A stretch of DNA of 64,000 nucleotides from an uncultured Acetatifactor sp. (GTDB lineage Bacteria; Bacillota; Clostridia; Lachnospirales; Lachnospiraceae): positions 62,001 through 126,000 of the forward strand of contig CAJUGH010000006.1 in assembly GCA_910586215.1 (NCBI GenBank). Reading direction: 5' to 3'. Positions 1 to 9,325 of the stretch are shown one piece after another. The translations under genes were made by a program, and so were the position numbers. Below the pieces are notes generated by a model, which was not told the DNA's origin, searched no databases, and saw only the letters and a list, made by a program, of their open reading frames with translations. Positions within the stretch are counted from its first letter, which is position 1. Every line of letters starts with the position of its first letter.

Positions 1-422
1 GGAATAATGGTCAGATTCGTCATGGAAGACAGGGAATTCAGATAGGCCCCTGTGATGATATTTCCCACCTCCTGCAGGGCAGACAGTCCCATGTCTTCAA
101 ACTCACTTCCCGGCGGCAGCATGCCCATGGTCATCTTCTGGATCAGATGGCGTGCGCTGTCTTCATCCACCATGAACATCATGCTTCCGGAGATATCCCC
201 GCTTACCCCCAGGAACACACTGGCCAGGATCTGCTCTTCACCGCCTACTACTTCCCCTACCCTCGAAAATTCCAACAGCCTGACCTGGGGCACCTGCATG
301 TCGATCTTGCACTGCAGCATCTGTGACAATGCAGTCATTGCATTACCCGCCCCGATATTGCCAAGCTCCTTTAATACATCATAATAATTCTCAGAAACAT
401 GCTCTGCGCTCATTTCTCCCAT
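1..422 (-). CDS. cheC: CheC-type chemotaxis phosphatase (partial, C-terminus beyond window)
   Basis: The first 140 codons are present and the 3' end runs off the left edge. CheC dephosphorylates CheY-P in Gram-positive chemotaxis and can pair with CheD. The visible protein starts MGEMSAEHVSENYY and carries the first CheC active-site motif, ELGNIGAGNAMTAL (about residues 17-30), and the second, LQEVGNIITGAY (about residues 120-131); each has the E-x2-N pattern. Start 422 is chosen because GGAGAGG lies 6 bases upstream; an in-frame ATG at 413 is poorly spaced. It is the last visible gene of the fla/che operon, 23 bases after cheW. FliY in the same operon has a related domain, but the short N-terminus without an EIxALL motif favours CheC. 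Confidence 0.88.
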   Translation of the reverse strand, partial: MGEMSAEHVSENYYDVLKELGNIGAGNAMTALSQMLQCKIDMQVPQVRLLEFSRVGEVVGGEEQILASVFLGVSGDISGSMMFMVDEDSARHLIQKMTMGMLPPGSEFEDMGLSALQEVGNIITGAYLNSLSSMTNLTII

Positions 423-445
423 AGGACACCTCTCCTTCCGGGCTG

Positions 446-937
446 TCAATTGTCATCGAAATTGATGGCACTCAGGTCAACCAGGGAAATCAGTTCTCCG
501 TTATGCTTGCCCACCGCACTGATCAGATCCGTCTTCTCATCCTTGGAATTGTTATTCACCTTCTCAATGTTATTCACCGACAGGCTCACCACTTCCTTCA
601 CTTCATCCACGATAAAGCCTACATTGCCTTCCTGTTCCAGCTTCAGAACAATGATCCGGGTCGTCTTGGTCACTTCGTCGTCAGCCAGGTTCATCATCAG
701 ACGCATGCTCATGACAGGAATCACTTCCCCCCGCATATTGATCACGCCTTTTAAGTAGGCCGGCATCTTGGGCACACGGGTGATATGCTGCATCCTTACG
801 ATATTATCAATGTTGCGGATATCAATGCCGTACTGTTCATCTCCCAGCCGGATCACGATATACTGGATCGTCTCATACACCTTCTTGCGCTCATCCTGCG
901 TAATTCCAGCTTCGTTTGTTGTGTTCAGCTCCATCAT
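446..937 (-). CDS. cheW: Chemotaxis coupling protein CheW
   Basis: A 163-residue single-domain CheW, close to the family's usual 150-170. It couples chemoreceptors to the kinase CheA at the membrane array. The beta-barrel pattern is clear from about residue 22 onward: IQYIVIRLGDEQYGIDI, then ITRVPKMPAYLKGVINMRGEVIPV (the typical P-x-Y-x-x-G-V-x-N-x-R-G signature) and VGFIVDEVKEVVSL. The 20-residue N-terminal tail is hydrophilic. It lies 19 bases after cheA and 23 before cheC. Two ATG codons in tandem sit at the start; the upstream sequence GGGAGGAGAG serves either. Confidence 0.96.
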   Translation of the reverse strand: MMELNTTNEAGITQDERKKVYETIQYIVIRLGDEQYGIDIRNIDNIVRMQHITRVPKMPAYLKGVINMRGEVIPVMSMRLMMNLADDEVTKTTRIIVLKLEQEGNVGFIVDEVKEVVSLSVNNIEKVNNNSKDEKTDLISAVGKHNGELISLVDLSAINFDDN

Positions 938-956
938 ATACGTCCGCTCTCCTCCC

Positions 957-3068
957 TTATATTAAGGCGTTTGTATCCAGGATCAAGGCAATCTCGCCAT
1001 CTCCCAGAATTGTTGCGCCGCTGATAAACTTACACTGCTTCATGTATTTGCCCAGGGGCTTAATCACGATCTCCTGCTGGCCGATCAGTTCATCTACCAC
1101 CAGTCCTACCTGCTGGTCCCCTTTCTTGACGATCACTACAATTAAGTTCTCGTCCTGGGATCTGGAACTTTCCACATCCAGCACTTCATTGAGGCGGATC
1201 AGCGGGATCACGGTGCCACGCAGGTGGATCACTTCCTTATTCTGTACCAGCTTGATATCGCTGGGAGAGAGGTCTTCCAGGATCTGGATACAGCCCAGGG
1301 AGATAGCATATTTCTCATCTCCTACCACCACCATCAGTGCCTGGATAATTGCCAGCGTAAGGGGAAGGCGGATGGTCCAGGTGCTGCCTTCGCCCAGGGT
1401 GGACTTCACCTCCACCTCGCCGCTCAAAGACTCAATCTTGGACTTCACCACGTCCAGGCCCACACCACGCCCGGACACGTCCGTGACTTCTTTTGCGGTG
1501 GAAAAGCTGGGCAGGAACAGGAGGTTGATGATCTCCTTGTCAGACATGGCTGCTGCCTGTGCCGGTGTCACCGTTCCCCTCTCAATAGCCTTGGCCCTAA
1601 CCTTTTCCACATCAATGCCATTGCCGTCATCCCGCACTTCAATCACTACGTTATTGCCATCCTGGTAGGCATCCAGGAAGATGGATCCCACCGGATCCTT
1701 GCCCCTCTGGGCCCGGATCTCCGCTGATTCCAGCCCGTGGTCAGCGGAATTGCGAAGCAGGTGCATCAAGGGATCCCCGATCTCATCCACCACAGTGCGG
1801 TCCAGTTCCGTCTCCTCACCTGTCATATACAGTTCCATCTTCTTATCCAGCTTCTTAGACAGGTCACGGATCATTCTGGGGAACTTCTGAACCACGCTCT
1901 CAATTGGCACCATACGCACTTTCATCACAGACTCGTGCAGGTTAGTGGTCACACTCTCCAGATACTCAATATGCTCATTGAAACTGCCGTTCATCTTGGT
2001 CTGGTCCTGGCTGGATGCTGATACCAGGGAATTCTTGGCAATAATCAGTTCACTCACCAGGTTCATCAGGGAATCCAGTTTCTCGATATCCACACGGACA
2101 GTACGATTCACCACCGGCTTTGCAGGTGCCTGTTTCCTGCCTGCTGCAGGTGCCTGTTTTGCGGCTGCCGCAGGCTGTGGCGCCTGCGTTGCAGGAGCCA
2201 CAGCCTGAGAGGCCGTCTCTGTCTCCTTCTCCTGGGCCTGTTCCTGGGTTGCCTCTTGTTCTTTTGCCGCATCCTGGGATTTAAGATGATCCAGGTCAAT
2301 CTCGCCGCCTATAACCTTCTCTATTTCAGACACGCTCTCCCCGGCCTTGATGAGTTCTTCCAGGCTTGCCTGGGACAGCACGATCAAGGTGAAGTCCCTG
2401 TCGAACTTCTCTTCTTCAACCTCCTGGGCACTGGGAGAGGATACTATGATCTCTGCAATCTCCTCCACGGCCTTGAACACCAGGAACGCCCTGGCTGCCT
2501 TCAAGACACAGTTTGCCTCCACCACTACATTCAGTCCATATACTTTCCTGCCCTGCTTCTTCGCTTCCTGCAGGACAGCCACCTGGCTGTCTTCCAGCAC
2601 AATATCCTTCCACTTCTCGCCGCCCACGGTTCCTTCCGCTGCTGCTTTGGACCCTGCTGCCTCTGTAGCCTGTTCCTTTGTGCTGCCTCCGTCCAGTATA
2701 TCATTTAACTGTTTGATTAGGATCTCATTGTCATTGGTTCCTTCGTTGGCAGAGGTCTGGATATTGTCCGTGTACTCTTCCAGGGCATCCAGGCACTGGA
2801 ACAGCACATCAATCATCTCCGGCTGTACCTTAATATTACCCGTCCGCACCTCAGAAAATACATTTTCCATGTCATGGGTCAGATTCTGCATCCGCTTGAA
2901 TCCCATGGTTCCAGCCATACCCTTTAAGGAATGTGCTGCGCGGAAGATTTCATTGATCGTGTCCATGTTTTCTGCATCTGACTCCAGTTCCAGAATCTGC
3001 GTATTCAGATTCTGTAGATGTTCCTTGGTCTCATCAAGGAAAATTTCGAGATATTGACTTACATCCAT
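957..3068 (-). CDS. cheA: Chemotaxis histidine kinase CheA
   Basis: A 703-residue CheA that phosphorylates CheY and CheB in response to receptors. Domains in order: Hpt/P1 (about 1-110) with phospho-acceptor His46 in AAHSLKGMAGTMG; P2-like CheY/CheB-binding region (about 165-265); an Ala/Gln/Pro-rich linker (about 270-325, with QAPAAGRKQAPAKP); P3 dimerisation helices (about 325-395); HATPase P4 (about 395-560) with N box NSADHGLE, G1 DDGNGID, GRGVGLDVV and GEGSTWTIRLPLT; CheW-like P5 to the end. All kinase motifs are intact. Ninety-one bases separate it from cheB, one of the wider gaps in this part of the operon. Confidence 0.97.
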   Translation of the reverse strand: MDVSQYLEIFLDETKEHLQNLNTQILELESDAENMDTINEIFRAAHSLKGMAGTMGFKRMQNLTHDMENVFSEVRTGNIKVQPEMIDVLFQCLDALEEYTDNIQTSANEGTNDNEILIKQLNDILDGGSTKEQATEAAGSKAAAEGTVGGEKWKDIVLEDSQVAVLQEAKKQGRKVYGLNVVVEANCVLKAARAFLVFKAVEEIAEIIVSSPSAQEVEEEKFDRDFTLIVLSQASLEELIKAGESVSEIEKVIGGEIDLDHLKSQDAAKEQEATQEQAQEKETETASQAVAPATQAPQPAAAAKQAPAAGRKQAPAKPVVNRTVRVDIEKLDSLMNLVSELIIAKNSLVSASSQDQTKMNGSFNEHIEYLESVTTNLHESVMKVRMVPIESVVQKFPRMIRDLSKKLDKKMELYMTGEETELDRTVVDEIGDPLMHLLRNSADHGLESAEIRAQRGKDPVGSIFLDAYQDGNNVVIEVRDDGNGIDVEKVRAKAIERGTVTPAQAAAMSDKEIINLLFLPSFSTAKEVTDVSGRGVGLDVVKSKIESLSGEVEVKSTLGEGSTWTIRLPLTLAIIQALMVVVGDEKYAISLGCIQILEDLSPSDIKLVQNKEVIHLRGTVIPLIRLNEVLDVESSRSQDENLIVVIVKKGDQQVGLVVDELIGQQEIVIKPLGKYMKQCKFISGATILGDGEIALILDTNALI

Positions 3069-3159
3069 ACTTATCCCACCCTTTCTTCGGAAGCTTATAC
3101 AGCCTCTCTTCTTTCAGCCTTCCCGTCCTGCCGCCCCTGGCGGCACGAACCGATCCCTC

Positions 3160-4242
3160 TTATGACCTCACTCCCACACCAAGGATGACCTCCTGGGCAA
3201 TCTGCTCCAATGGTACTACCTGGGCCGGGATTCCGGCGTTGACCACACTCCTGGGCATGCCATACACCACACAGCTTGCCTGGTCCTGGGTAATCACGTG
3301 GATCTTCTTGGAGGATTCCAGGTTCTTGATGCCTTCCGTGCCATCTGCACCCATACCTGTCAGGACCACACACACTACTTTGTCGTACCGGCTCTCTGAC
3401 AAGGATTCGTACATATAGTTGGCACAGGGTTTCACACCCTCCCTGTGGGGTTCATCCGTGTAGTGGACCACATGACGGCCGCCTGTGTACACGACATTCA
3501 TGTGCATACCACCAGTGGACACATAGACCACACCCTTCTGCAATTCATCCCCCTCGGCTGCCTCCTTCACGGTAATCTCACTTAATTCATTGAGACGCTC
3601 AGCCAGGGAGGCCGTGAAGCCTTTTGGCATATGCTGCACCAGAAGCACCGGTGCATCCAACTGTGCAGGAAGTTTCGGAATCACGGATTGCAGGGCCTTA
3701 GGGCCTCCTGTGGAACTTGCGATCGCCACTACCTTGGATCCTGCCGTCCTGGACGGGGACTTCTTAACCAGTTCCACTACCTTGGAAGTCGTCTGGGCGC
3801 TCTCCCTGCTCTTTGCCGGCTCTGTCTCCAGAACGGATACACTGCTGCCTGACACCGCATCCAGGATGCGGAGCAGATGATCCGGAAATGAACCCTCCCG
3901 GCACTGGGCTGCATTGTCCGGCTTATGTATAAAATCCAGTGCCCCCAGTTCCAATGCATCCAGTGTCGTCTTGGCCCCTTCCCTGGTGTCCGTGCTGGCC
4001 ATCATGACCCTGGCTGGAATCCTGTACTTGCGCAGTTCCTTCAGTAGTTCCAGCCCTGTCATCCTGGGCATGTTCACATCCAGCACCACTGCATCATACG
4101 AATGCCTGCTCAACAGGTCAAAAGCCTGCAGGCCATCCACGGCCCTGCCAGTAACCTGAAATCTCTCATCGCTGTTAATTATATCACAGATCACTCTTCT
4201 CATGAGTGCAGAATCATCGACTACGAGAATTTTTTTCGCCAT
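3160..4242 (-). CDS. cheB: Chemoreceptor methylesterase/deamidase CheB
   Basis: A 360-residue response regulator-methylesterase that removes methyl groups from chemoreceptors during adaptation. The receiver domain (about 1-125) has the acidic pair D9-D10, phospho-acceptor Asp55 in VLDVNMP, and a KP pair near its end. A linker joins it to the CheB methylesterase domain (about 165-355), where the catalytic triad motifs are seen: Ser in ASSTGGPKAL, His in VQHMPKGFT and Asp in LTGMGADG. The start codon overlaps the stop codon of the upstream PilZ gene (TAATG), implying translational coupling. No cheR was found in the window. Confidence 0.96.
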   Translation of the reverse strand: MAKKILVVDDSALMRRVICDIINSDERFQVTGRAVDGLQAFDLLSRHSYDAVVLDVNMPRMTGLELLKELRKYRIPARVMMASTDTREGAKTTLDALELGALDFIHKPDNAAQCREGSFPDHLLRILDAVSGSSVSVLETEPAKSRESAQTTSKVVELVKKSPSRTAGSKVVAIASSTGGPKALQSVIPKLPAQLDAPVLLVQHMPKGFTASLAERLNELSEITVKEAAEGDELQKGVVYVSTGGMHMNVVYTGGRHVVHYTDEPHREGVKPCANYMYESLSESRYDKVVCVVLTGMGADGTEGIKNLESSKKIHVITQDQASCVVYGMPRSVVNAGIPAQVVPLEQIAQEVILGVGVRS

Positions 4243-4970
4243 TACAAGCGCCCCTTTCTACGACCCCTTCGCTCTTCTTCAAATATGTATTTAATAATTT
4301 CTTCCCTCACGTCCTCATCAATATCATAATACTGTACCCTGTGTTCGAAGATGCCGGGTTTGTTCTCCATCTCCCTGGCACTGAGTACCTTTCCCACCAC
4401 TTCGTATTTCTTCTGTTCCTCCCCTTTCATCAAGTGATAACTGATGTAGAGAATGCTTTCCGGTTCATAGCGCTGGGAAGACACGAAGCGCAGGCCCCCT
4501 CCACTGATGTCCACTATGACACTCTGTTTCAAGGGCAGCCCGGGAGTCAGCGCATAGGGCATGTTCTGGTCAATGGCTGTAATCTCCTCCTCCCGCAGGT
4601 TCCTGGCCTTCATCTCCAGGGCACAGGCAAAACGGTAGTATTCCCTTCGCTGGTATTTGCGCAGGTTGGTGGTAAGCTCCATCACCTGCATATAGACATT
4701 ATTGCTTTTATATCTGTCAATGATCCGTCCAAGGCACTGATACAGGTTGTTATTCTCCCCGTAGAACACCATATCGTATTCCAGGTCCGTAGGGAGCAAT
4801 ACCAGCTTCGTCTTCTCCATGGGTATGGTAATCTCCAGGGTATCCTCTGTGAGGATCTCACAGACCCTGCTCTGGTACACTTTCTTCTTCGTCACCGTCT
4901 CCCCGTCCTCCGTGTGCTCTATGGCCTGCAGTTCGATACGGTCTCCGGATCTTATCAGTTCTGAAAGCAT
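4242..4970 (-). CDS. YcgR-like PilZ domain flagellar brake protein
   Basis: A 242-residue protein with the two-part layout of YcgR/YpfA proteins: an N-terminal beta-rich YcgR-N-like domain (about 1-105) and a C-terminal PilZ domain (about 110-230). The cyclic-di-GMP motifs are intact: RREYYR and, about 60 residues later, DISGGGLRF. Proteins of this family slow flagellar rotation when c-di-GMP is high, by acting at the motor. Its position between flhG and cheB, with one-base overlap with cheB, supports a motility role. The C-terminus ends in a basic run (RRGRRKGR). Confidence 0.9.
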   Translation of the reverse strand: MLSELIRSGDRIELQAIEHTEDGETVTKKKVYQSRVCEILTEDTLEITIPMEKTKLVLLPTDLEYDMVFYGENNNLYQCLGRIIDRYKSNNVYMQVMELTTNLRKYQRREYYRFACALEMKARNLREEEITAIDQNMPYALTPGLPLKQSVIVDISGGGLRFVSSQRYEPESILYISYHLMKGEEQKKYEVVGKVLSAREMENKPGIFEHRVQYYDIDEDVREEIIKYIFEEERRGRRKGRL

Positions 4971-4982
4971 AACAATCCCCCT

Positions 4983-5861
4983 TTATCTTATATTCTTTCC
5001 TGTTATAATATGGGAAAAGAAGGCTGCCATGCCGCGTTTGGGCTGGCGCTGCGCCTCTTTCCTGTCCAGAAGCCTCAAGGCTATCTTCTCATAAGCAGCC
5101 GTTGACTTTGCCTCAGGATGCTGTAAGGAAACTGGCATCTGCTGCATGACCGACCTGGACAGATTCGCGTCCTCCGGGATCCCCCCCAGATAAGACATGG
5201 GTATCTTCAAGTACCTCTCCACCACTGCATTCAGCTTGCCAAACAGGATTTCCCCTTCCTTCTCATTTCCCACCCTGTTGGCAATCATCTTCACCTTGGA
5301 TGCGTTCTCATCAAACCTGGGGTGCCTGTACAGCGCTTTTAACAGAGAATAGGAATCTGTGATGGATGTAGGTTCTGGCGTTGTCACCAGCAGGATCTCC
5401 CCGCTGGCTACCAGGAATTCCAGTACTGCATCGGATATACCTGCCCCTGTGTCCACAATGATAATATCTGCAATGGAATCCAATTGTGCCAGGTTCTGGA
5501 TAATATATGCCAGATAATCCCGGCTCAGATTGGACATTCCTGCAATTCCACTGCCTCCGGAGATGAATCCCACCTCCGCCGGCCCCCAGGTAATGATCTC
5601 CGTGATACTCTTGCCCTGGTAGATCAAATCGTGCAGGTTGTGCTTTGGCACAGCCCCGAACATAATCTCAATATTCGCCAGTCCGAAATCTGCATCCAGG
5701 ATAATGACTTTTTTGTCCATTTTCCGGAATTGCACAGCCAGGTTGATGGAAGTGTTGGACTTACCTACACCGCCTTTCCCACTGGTCACTGTAATCACCC
5801 GGGCCAGGGGCTTGGGCTGCATACCCGCCTTGATAATCCGCAACTGTTCTGCCTGATCCAT
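4983..5861 (-). CDS. flhG: Flagellar number/placement ATPase FlhG (MinD-like)
   Basis: A 292-residue SIMIBI-class ATPase. The deviant Walker A, SGKGGVGKS (residues 27-35), contains the MinD-type Lys29. The N-terminus begins MDQAEQLR, matching the DQAxxLR helix that in characterised FlhG proteins stimulates the FlhF GTPase. The switch DADFGLANIEIMFG and VDTGAGISDAVLEF motifs follow. It sits directly after flhF (16 bases), the expected partner. FlhF-FlhG pairs set where and how many flagella are built. The C-terminal basic stretch resembles a membrane-targeting helix region (about residues 270-290). Confidence 0.95.
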   Translation of the reverse strand: MDQAEQLRIIKAGMQPKPLARVITVTSGKGGVGKSNTSINLAVQFRKMDKKVIILDADFGLANIEIMFGAVPKHNLHDLIYQGKSITEIITWGPAEVGFISGGSGIAGMSNLSRDYLAYIIQNLAQLDSIADIIIVDTGAGISDAVLEFLVASGEILLVTTPEPTSITDSYSLLKALYRHPRFDENASKVKMIANRVGNEKEGEILFGKLNAVVERYLKIPMSYLGGIPEDANLSRSVMQQMPVSLQHPEAKSTAAYEKIALRLLDRKEAQRQPKRGMAAFFSHIITGKNIR

Positions 5862-5877
5862 AACGCACCTCCTCTCC

Positions 5878-7104
5878 CTAATGCTTTGTAGTCAGTAATT
5901 GTCTCACCGTCTTCTGGGGATTGAACCTCTCAATGTCCTCCGGTACATTCTGTCCGTATGTCACAAAAGCAATTTCCGTATCCGTGAACAGTTTCACATT
6001 CAGAAGGTTTCCCAGAGACATGGTCTCGTCCAGTTTTGTAAGAATAAGCTGGAAATCCGTCACCTCCATGTAACAGGAAGCAATCCTTAGCAGGTCTTTA
6101 TATTTGGTAGTTGCAGACAGTACCAGGAAATTCTGGCACTCTGCCATGGCTGACACTGTGGTAAGAAGTTTCTTCAGATTCTGAAGCTGCTCTTCATTCT
6201 GATGGGAATGTCCTGCAGTGTCCAGGAATACATAATCATACTCCCTGTAATTCTGGAGGGCTGCCTGGACGTCCTCCTCTGTATAGACTACCCGGAAGGG
6301 AGCCTCCAGGATACTGGCATAAGTCCGTAACTGTTCCGCAGCGGCGATCCGGTAGGTATCTGCCGTCAGCATCACAATCCGCTTTTTTTCCTGCATGGCT
6401 ATGGCACTGGCAATTTTGGCTATGGTGGTGGTCTTTCCCACACCTGTAGGCCCCATGAACACCACCACCCTTGGTCCGTTTTCCCCGGGCCTGATCCCTT
6501 CCGCCTTGCCGAATTTCAAGATCAGCTTCTGGTACACATTTTCCAGGATATAGTCCAGAGGAAGATTGGCATTCCTGGATTTGTCCACATCGTCAATAAC
6601 CTGGTTCACATACTTTTCATCTACTTCATTCTCCAGCATGGTGTTGTATAGCAGCCGGATGAACTTCTCCTGCTCTGTAGGTTCCTGGACAGCTTCCTGA
6701 CATTCCCTCTCCGTGTCGGCCTCTTCCTTCTTTACAGCATCCTCCTGTCCGATCCTGCTAAGCAGCAGACTCTGCAGGCTGTCCAGCTTCTTCTCTATAC
6801 TCTGGGAATTTTCATTCATCAGGTTCATGGCCGTCCTGGCCGCCAGCACGTCCTTCTCCAGGTGACCCTGGGAGGATGGAGCCGTATCCTGGGAGGGCGT
6901 TGTCTCCCGGCGGGGCTTCTTCAAGGCCTCGCCCTCCTCTTCCAGGGCCACTGTCACTTCCATGAGTTTCCCCCCAAATATCCCTGCCAGTCCTTTCTTC
7001 TTCACGGTCTTCACATTCATGATGACAATGCCCGCTCCCAGCTCCCTCCTGGCATTCTGCACTGCATCTTCTTCTGTCCTGCCTGTAAATTTCTTGATAA
7101 TCAT
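5878..7104 (-). CDS. flhF: Flagellar biosynthesis SRP-type GTPase FlhF
   Basis: A 408-residue SRP-family GTPase that helps place the flagellar basal body. The N-terminal B domain begins MIIKKFTGRTEEDAVQNARR; a charged, low-complexity stretch rich in Glu (about 60-140) follows; then N and G domains with P-loop GPTGVGKTTTIAKIAS (about 216-231), the LTADTYRIAAAEQLRTYA segment, DTAGHSH and TKLDE. It shares a single base with flhA's stop (7104), so the two are probably coupled. The usual partner flhG follows immediately. Confidence 0.96.
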   Translation of the reverse strand: MIIKKFTGRTEEDAVQNARRELGAGIVIMNVKTVKKKGLAGIFGGKLMEVTVALEEEGEALKKPRRETTPSQDTAPSSQGHLEKDVLAARTAMNLMNENSQSIEKKLDSLQSLLLSRIGQEDAVKKEEADTERECQEAVQEPTEQEKFIRLLYNTMLENEVDEKYVNQVIDDVDKSRNANLPLDYILENVYQKLILKFGKAEGIRPGENGPRVVVFMGPTGVGKTTTIAKIASAIAMQEKKRIVMLTADTYRIAAAEQLRTYASILEAPFRVVYTEEDVQAALQNYREYDYVFLDTAGHSHQNEEQLQNLKKLLTTVSAMAECQNFLVLSATTKYKDLLRIASCYMEVTDFQLILTKLDETMSLGNLLNVKLFTDTEIAFVTYGQNVPEDIERFNPQKTVRQLLTTKH

Positions 7105-9149
7105 TATGCCGTCACCATCCCCACTGACTGTAATTCCACATTGGATTCCACTTCATTATAAGACACCACCACAAGGTCCCTGTAATAGTCTTCTGTCAGG
7201 CGCCTGAAATACATACGCACAATGGGGGAAGTAATGATAATAGGGCTTTTCCCCAGGTTCTCCAGTTTCTGGGTCTCCCTTCCCACCGAATCTATGATAG
7301 CCCTGGACCTGCCAGGATCCAGGTTCAGGAAAGCTCCACTCTCCGTCTGTTTGATACTGGCCATGATCTCCTGCTCAATCTTGGGATCCAGGGTCACCAC
7401 GCTGGTTGTCTCGTGAGGCGGAAAATACTTCGTGGAAATGGCCCGTTTCAGGCTCTGCCGTACATATTCCGTCAAGATATCCGTGTCCCTGGTGGTAGGT
7501 GCATAGTCCGCCAGGGTCTCCATCACCGTCAGCAGATCCCGGATGGAGATTCCCTCCCGGAGCAGGTTCTGCAGCACCTTCTGTAGTTCGCCAAGGCCCA
7601 GCAGCTTTGGCACCAGTTCTTCCACCACGGAAGGATTGGTCTCCTTCATATTGTTCACCAGATTCTGTACATCCTGGCGGGTGAGCAGTTCGGCTATATG
7701 CTGCCGGATGATCTCTGTCAGATGGGTGGCAATGATGGACGGCGGGTCTACCACCGTATAGCCCAGGCTCTCTGCCCGCTCCCTCTGGCCTTCCGTGATC
7801 CAGATGGCTGGCAGGTTGAAGGATGGTTCGAAGGTAGGGATGCCTGCGATCTCCTCCTCTACATACCCCGGGTTCATGGCCATATAATGATCAAAGAGGA
7901 TCTCCCCCTCGCTGACCTGGATACCCTTGATCTTTATGATATACTGGTTGGGATTAAGCTGGATATTGTCCCGCAGACGGATAATGGGCACCACCGTACC
8001 AAGTTCCTGGGCGATCTGTCTTCTGATCATGACCACACGGTCCAGCAGGTCTCCTCCCTGGTTCACATCTGCCAGGGGAATGATGCCATAGCCGAATTCC
8101 AGTTCTATGGGGTCTACCTGCAGGAGACTGTTCACGTTCTCCGGCTGTCTGATCTCATCAGCCGCTGCCTCCTCCGTGTCCACTTCCTGCTCAATCTGGG
8201 CAACCTCCAGGCTGCCTGCTATCATTCTGCCACCGATGACAAACAGCATCCCCATTCCCACAAAGAGAATGGTATTCAGTTCTGTGGCAACACCCAGGAA
8301 AGCCAGGGTGCCCCCTACCAGGTACATGACCTTAGGAACACCAAAGAGCTGTTTCAAGATCACCGGACCGAAGTCTGCCTCCTTACCCCCCTTTGTGACC
8401 AGCACGCCTGTGGACAGGGAGATCAGCAGGGAAGGAATCTGGCTCACCAGTCCGTCACCGATGGTAAGGATCCCGTAATTGTCAATGGCAGCACTTGCCT
8501 CCATGCCATTCCGCAGCATACCCATGGCCATTCCGCCTACCAGGTTGATCACTGTCAGCAGAAGTCCTGCCACAGCATCCCCCTTTACATATTTCACGGC
8601 ACCGTCCATGGAACCAAAGAAACTGGACTCCTGCTGGATCTTGTCACGACGGGCCTTGGCTTCCGCATCATCAATGGCACCGGTATTCAAGTCTGCGTCA
8701 ATGGCCATCTGTTTACCGGGCATGGCATCCAGTGTGAATCTTGCCGTCACCTCTGCCACACGCTCAGATCCTTTGTTAATCACCAGAAACTGGATCAGGA
8801 TCAGGATGATAAAGATAATGGCACCGATAATGATATCACCGCCGCCCACAAACTGGCCAAAAGTCTTCACCACATTGCCGGATGTACCTGTGGTCAGGAT
8901 CAGCCTGGTGGACGACACATTCATGGCGATCCGGAATATGGTGGTAAACAGCAGGATCGTTGGAAAATAAGACAGATCCAGCACTTCCTTGGAAAACATA
9001 CATACAAACAAAATCGTAAATGCTATGGCAATGTTGAATGCCATGAAAACATCCAGCACCAATGCCGGAAGAGGTACGATGAACATGATAAATGCAATCA
9101 AGATATAAATCGCCACAATGGTATCTGTCTTAGCCAGTCTTGCGTTCAT
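7104..9149 (-). CDS. flhA: Flagellar type III export gate protein FlhA
   Basis: A 681-residue FlhA of normal family length. The N-terminal half (about 1-310) has repeated hydrophobic segments including the first, IVAIYILIAFIMFIVPLPAL, and the conserved cytoplasmic FHIPEP-type loop with ARFTLDAMPGKQMAIDADLN and GDAVAGLLLTVINLVGG. The C-terminal half (about 340-681) is the cytosolic export-gate ring domain, with IGIIxLADVN-like and LSEYVR-like (ILTEYVRQSL) segments. It forms the inner-membrane export gate with FlhB, FliP, FliQ and FliR. A 176-base gap with a structured repeat separates it from flhB upstream. Confidence 0.97.
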   Translation of the reverse strand: MNARLAKTDTIVAIYILIAFIMFIVPLPALVLDVFMAFNIAIAFTILFVCMFSKEVLDLSYFPTILLFTTIFRIAMNVSSTRLILTTGTSGNVVKTFGQFVGGGDIIIGAIIFIILILIQFLVINKGSERVAEVTARFTLDAMPGKQMAIDADLNTGAIDDAEAKARRDKIQQESSFFGSMDGAVKYVKGDAVAGLLLTVINLVGGMAMGMLRNGMEASAAIDNYGILTIGDGLVSQIPSLLISLSTGVLVTKGGKEADFGPVILKQLFGVPKVMYLVGGTLAFLGVATELNTILFVGMGMLFVIGGRMIAGSLEVAQIEQEVDTEEAAADEIRQPENVNSLLQVDPIELEFGYGIIPLADVNQGGDLLDRVVMIRRQIAQELGTVVPIIRLRDNIQLNPNQYIIKIKGIQVSEGEILFDHYMAMNPGYVEEEIAGIPTFEPSFNLPAIWITEGQRERAESLGYTVVDPPSIIATHLTEIIRQHIAELLTRQDVQNLVNNMKETNPSVVEELVPKLLGLGELQKVLQNLLREGISIRDLLTVMETLADYAPTTRDTDILTEYVRQSLKRAISTKYFPPHETTSVVTLDPKIEQEIMASIKQTESGAFLNLDPGRSRAIIDSVGRETQKLENLGKSPIIITSPIVRMYFRRLTEDYYRDLVVVSYNEVESNVELQSVGMVTA

Positions 9150-9325
9150 AAACCATACCTCCTTTCCTAATCAGGCCTGTTTATGGATCATCCCGAAAAA
9201 TAAAGCTTTCAGCGGCACAAACAATCCGGGAACGCCCGGGAAGAATCCGCAAGCGGATTCTTCGGGGAATGACTTAGATTTTCTTGGGCCAGGTACTTTC
9301 GGGCCTTAGAAAATCTTCATTCCCT
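9150..9325 (-). repeat. flhB-flhA gap with two-hairpin structured element
   Basis: Inside a tightly packed operon this 176-base gap is unusual. Read on the coding (minus) strand it starts 2 bases after the flhB stop with a long hairpin (plus 9324-9265): outer arms GGGAATGA/TCATTCCC, inner arms AGATTTTCTAAGGCC and GGCCCAAGAAAATCT, loop with GAAAGTAC. A second perfect 10-bp hairpin follows (9262-9241, AAGAATCCGC-TT-GCGGATTCTT). The same architecture occurs after pgk at 55,221-55,306 with different stem bases but the same pairing. No U-tract follows, so it is not a standard terminator. Confidence 0.75.

Noticed and set aside
7698..9170. 490-codon plus-strand frame opposite flhA
   Set aside because: It lies fully opposite a clear FlhA, has no SD and reads as a His/Gln/Cys-rich codon-bias shadow.
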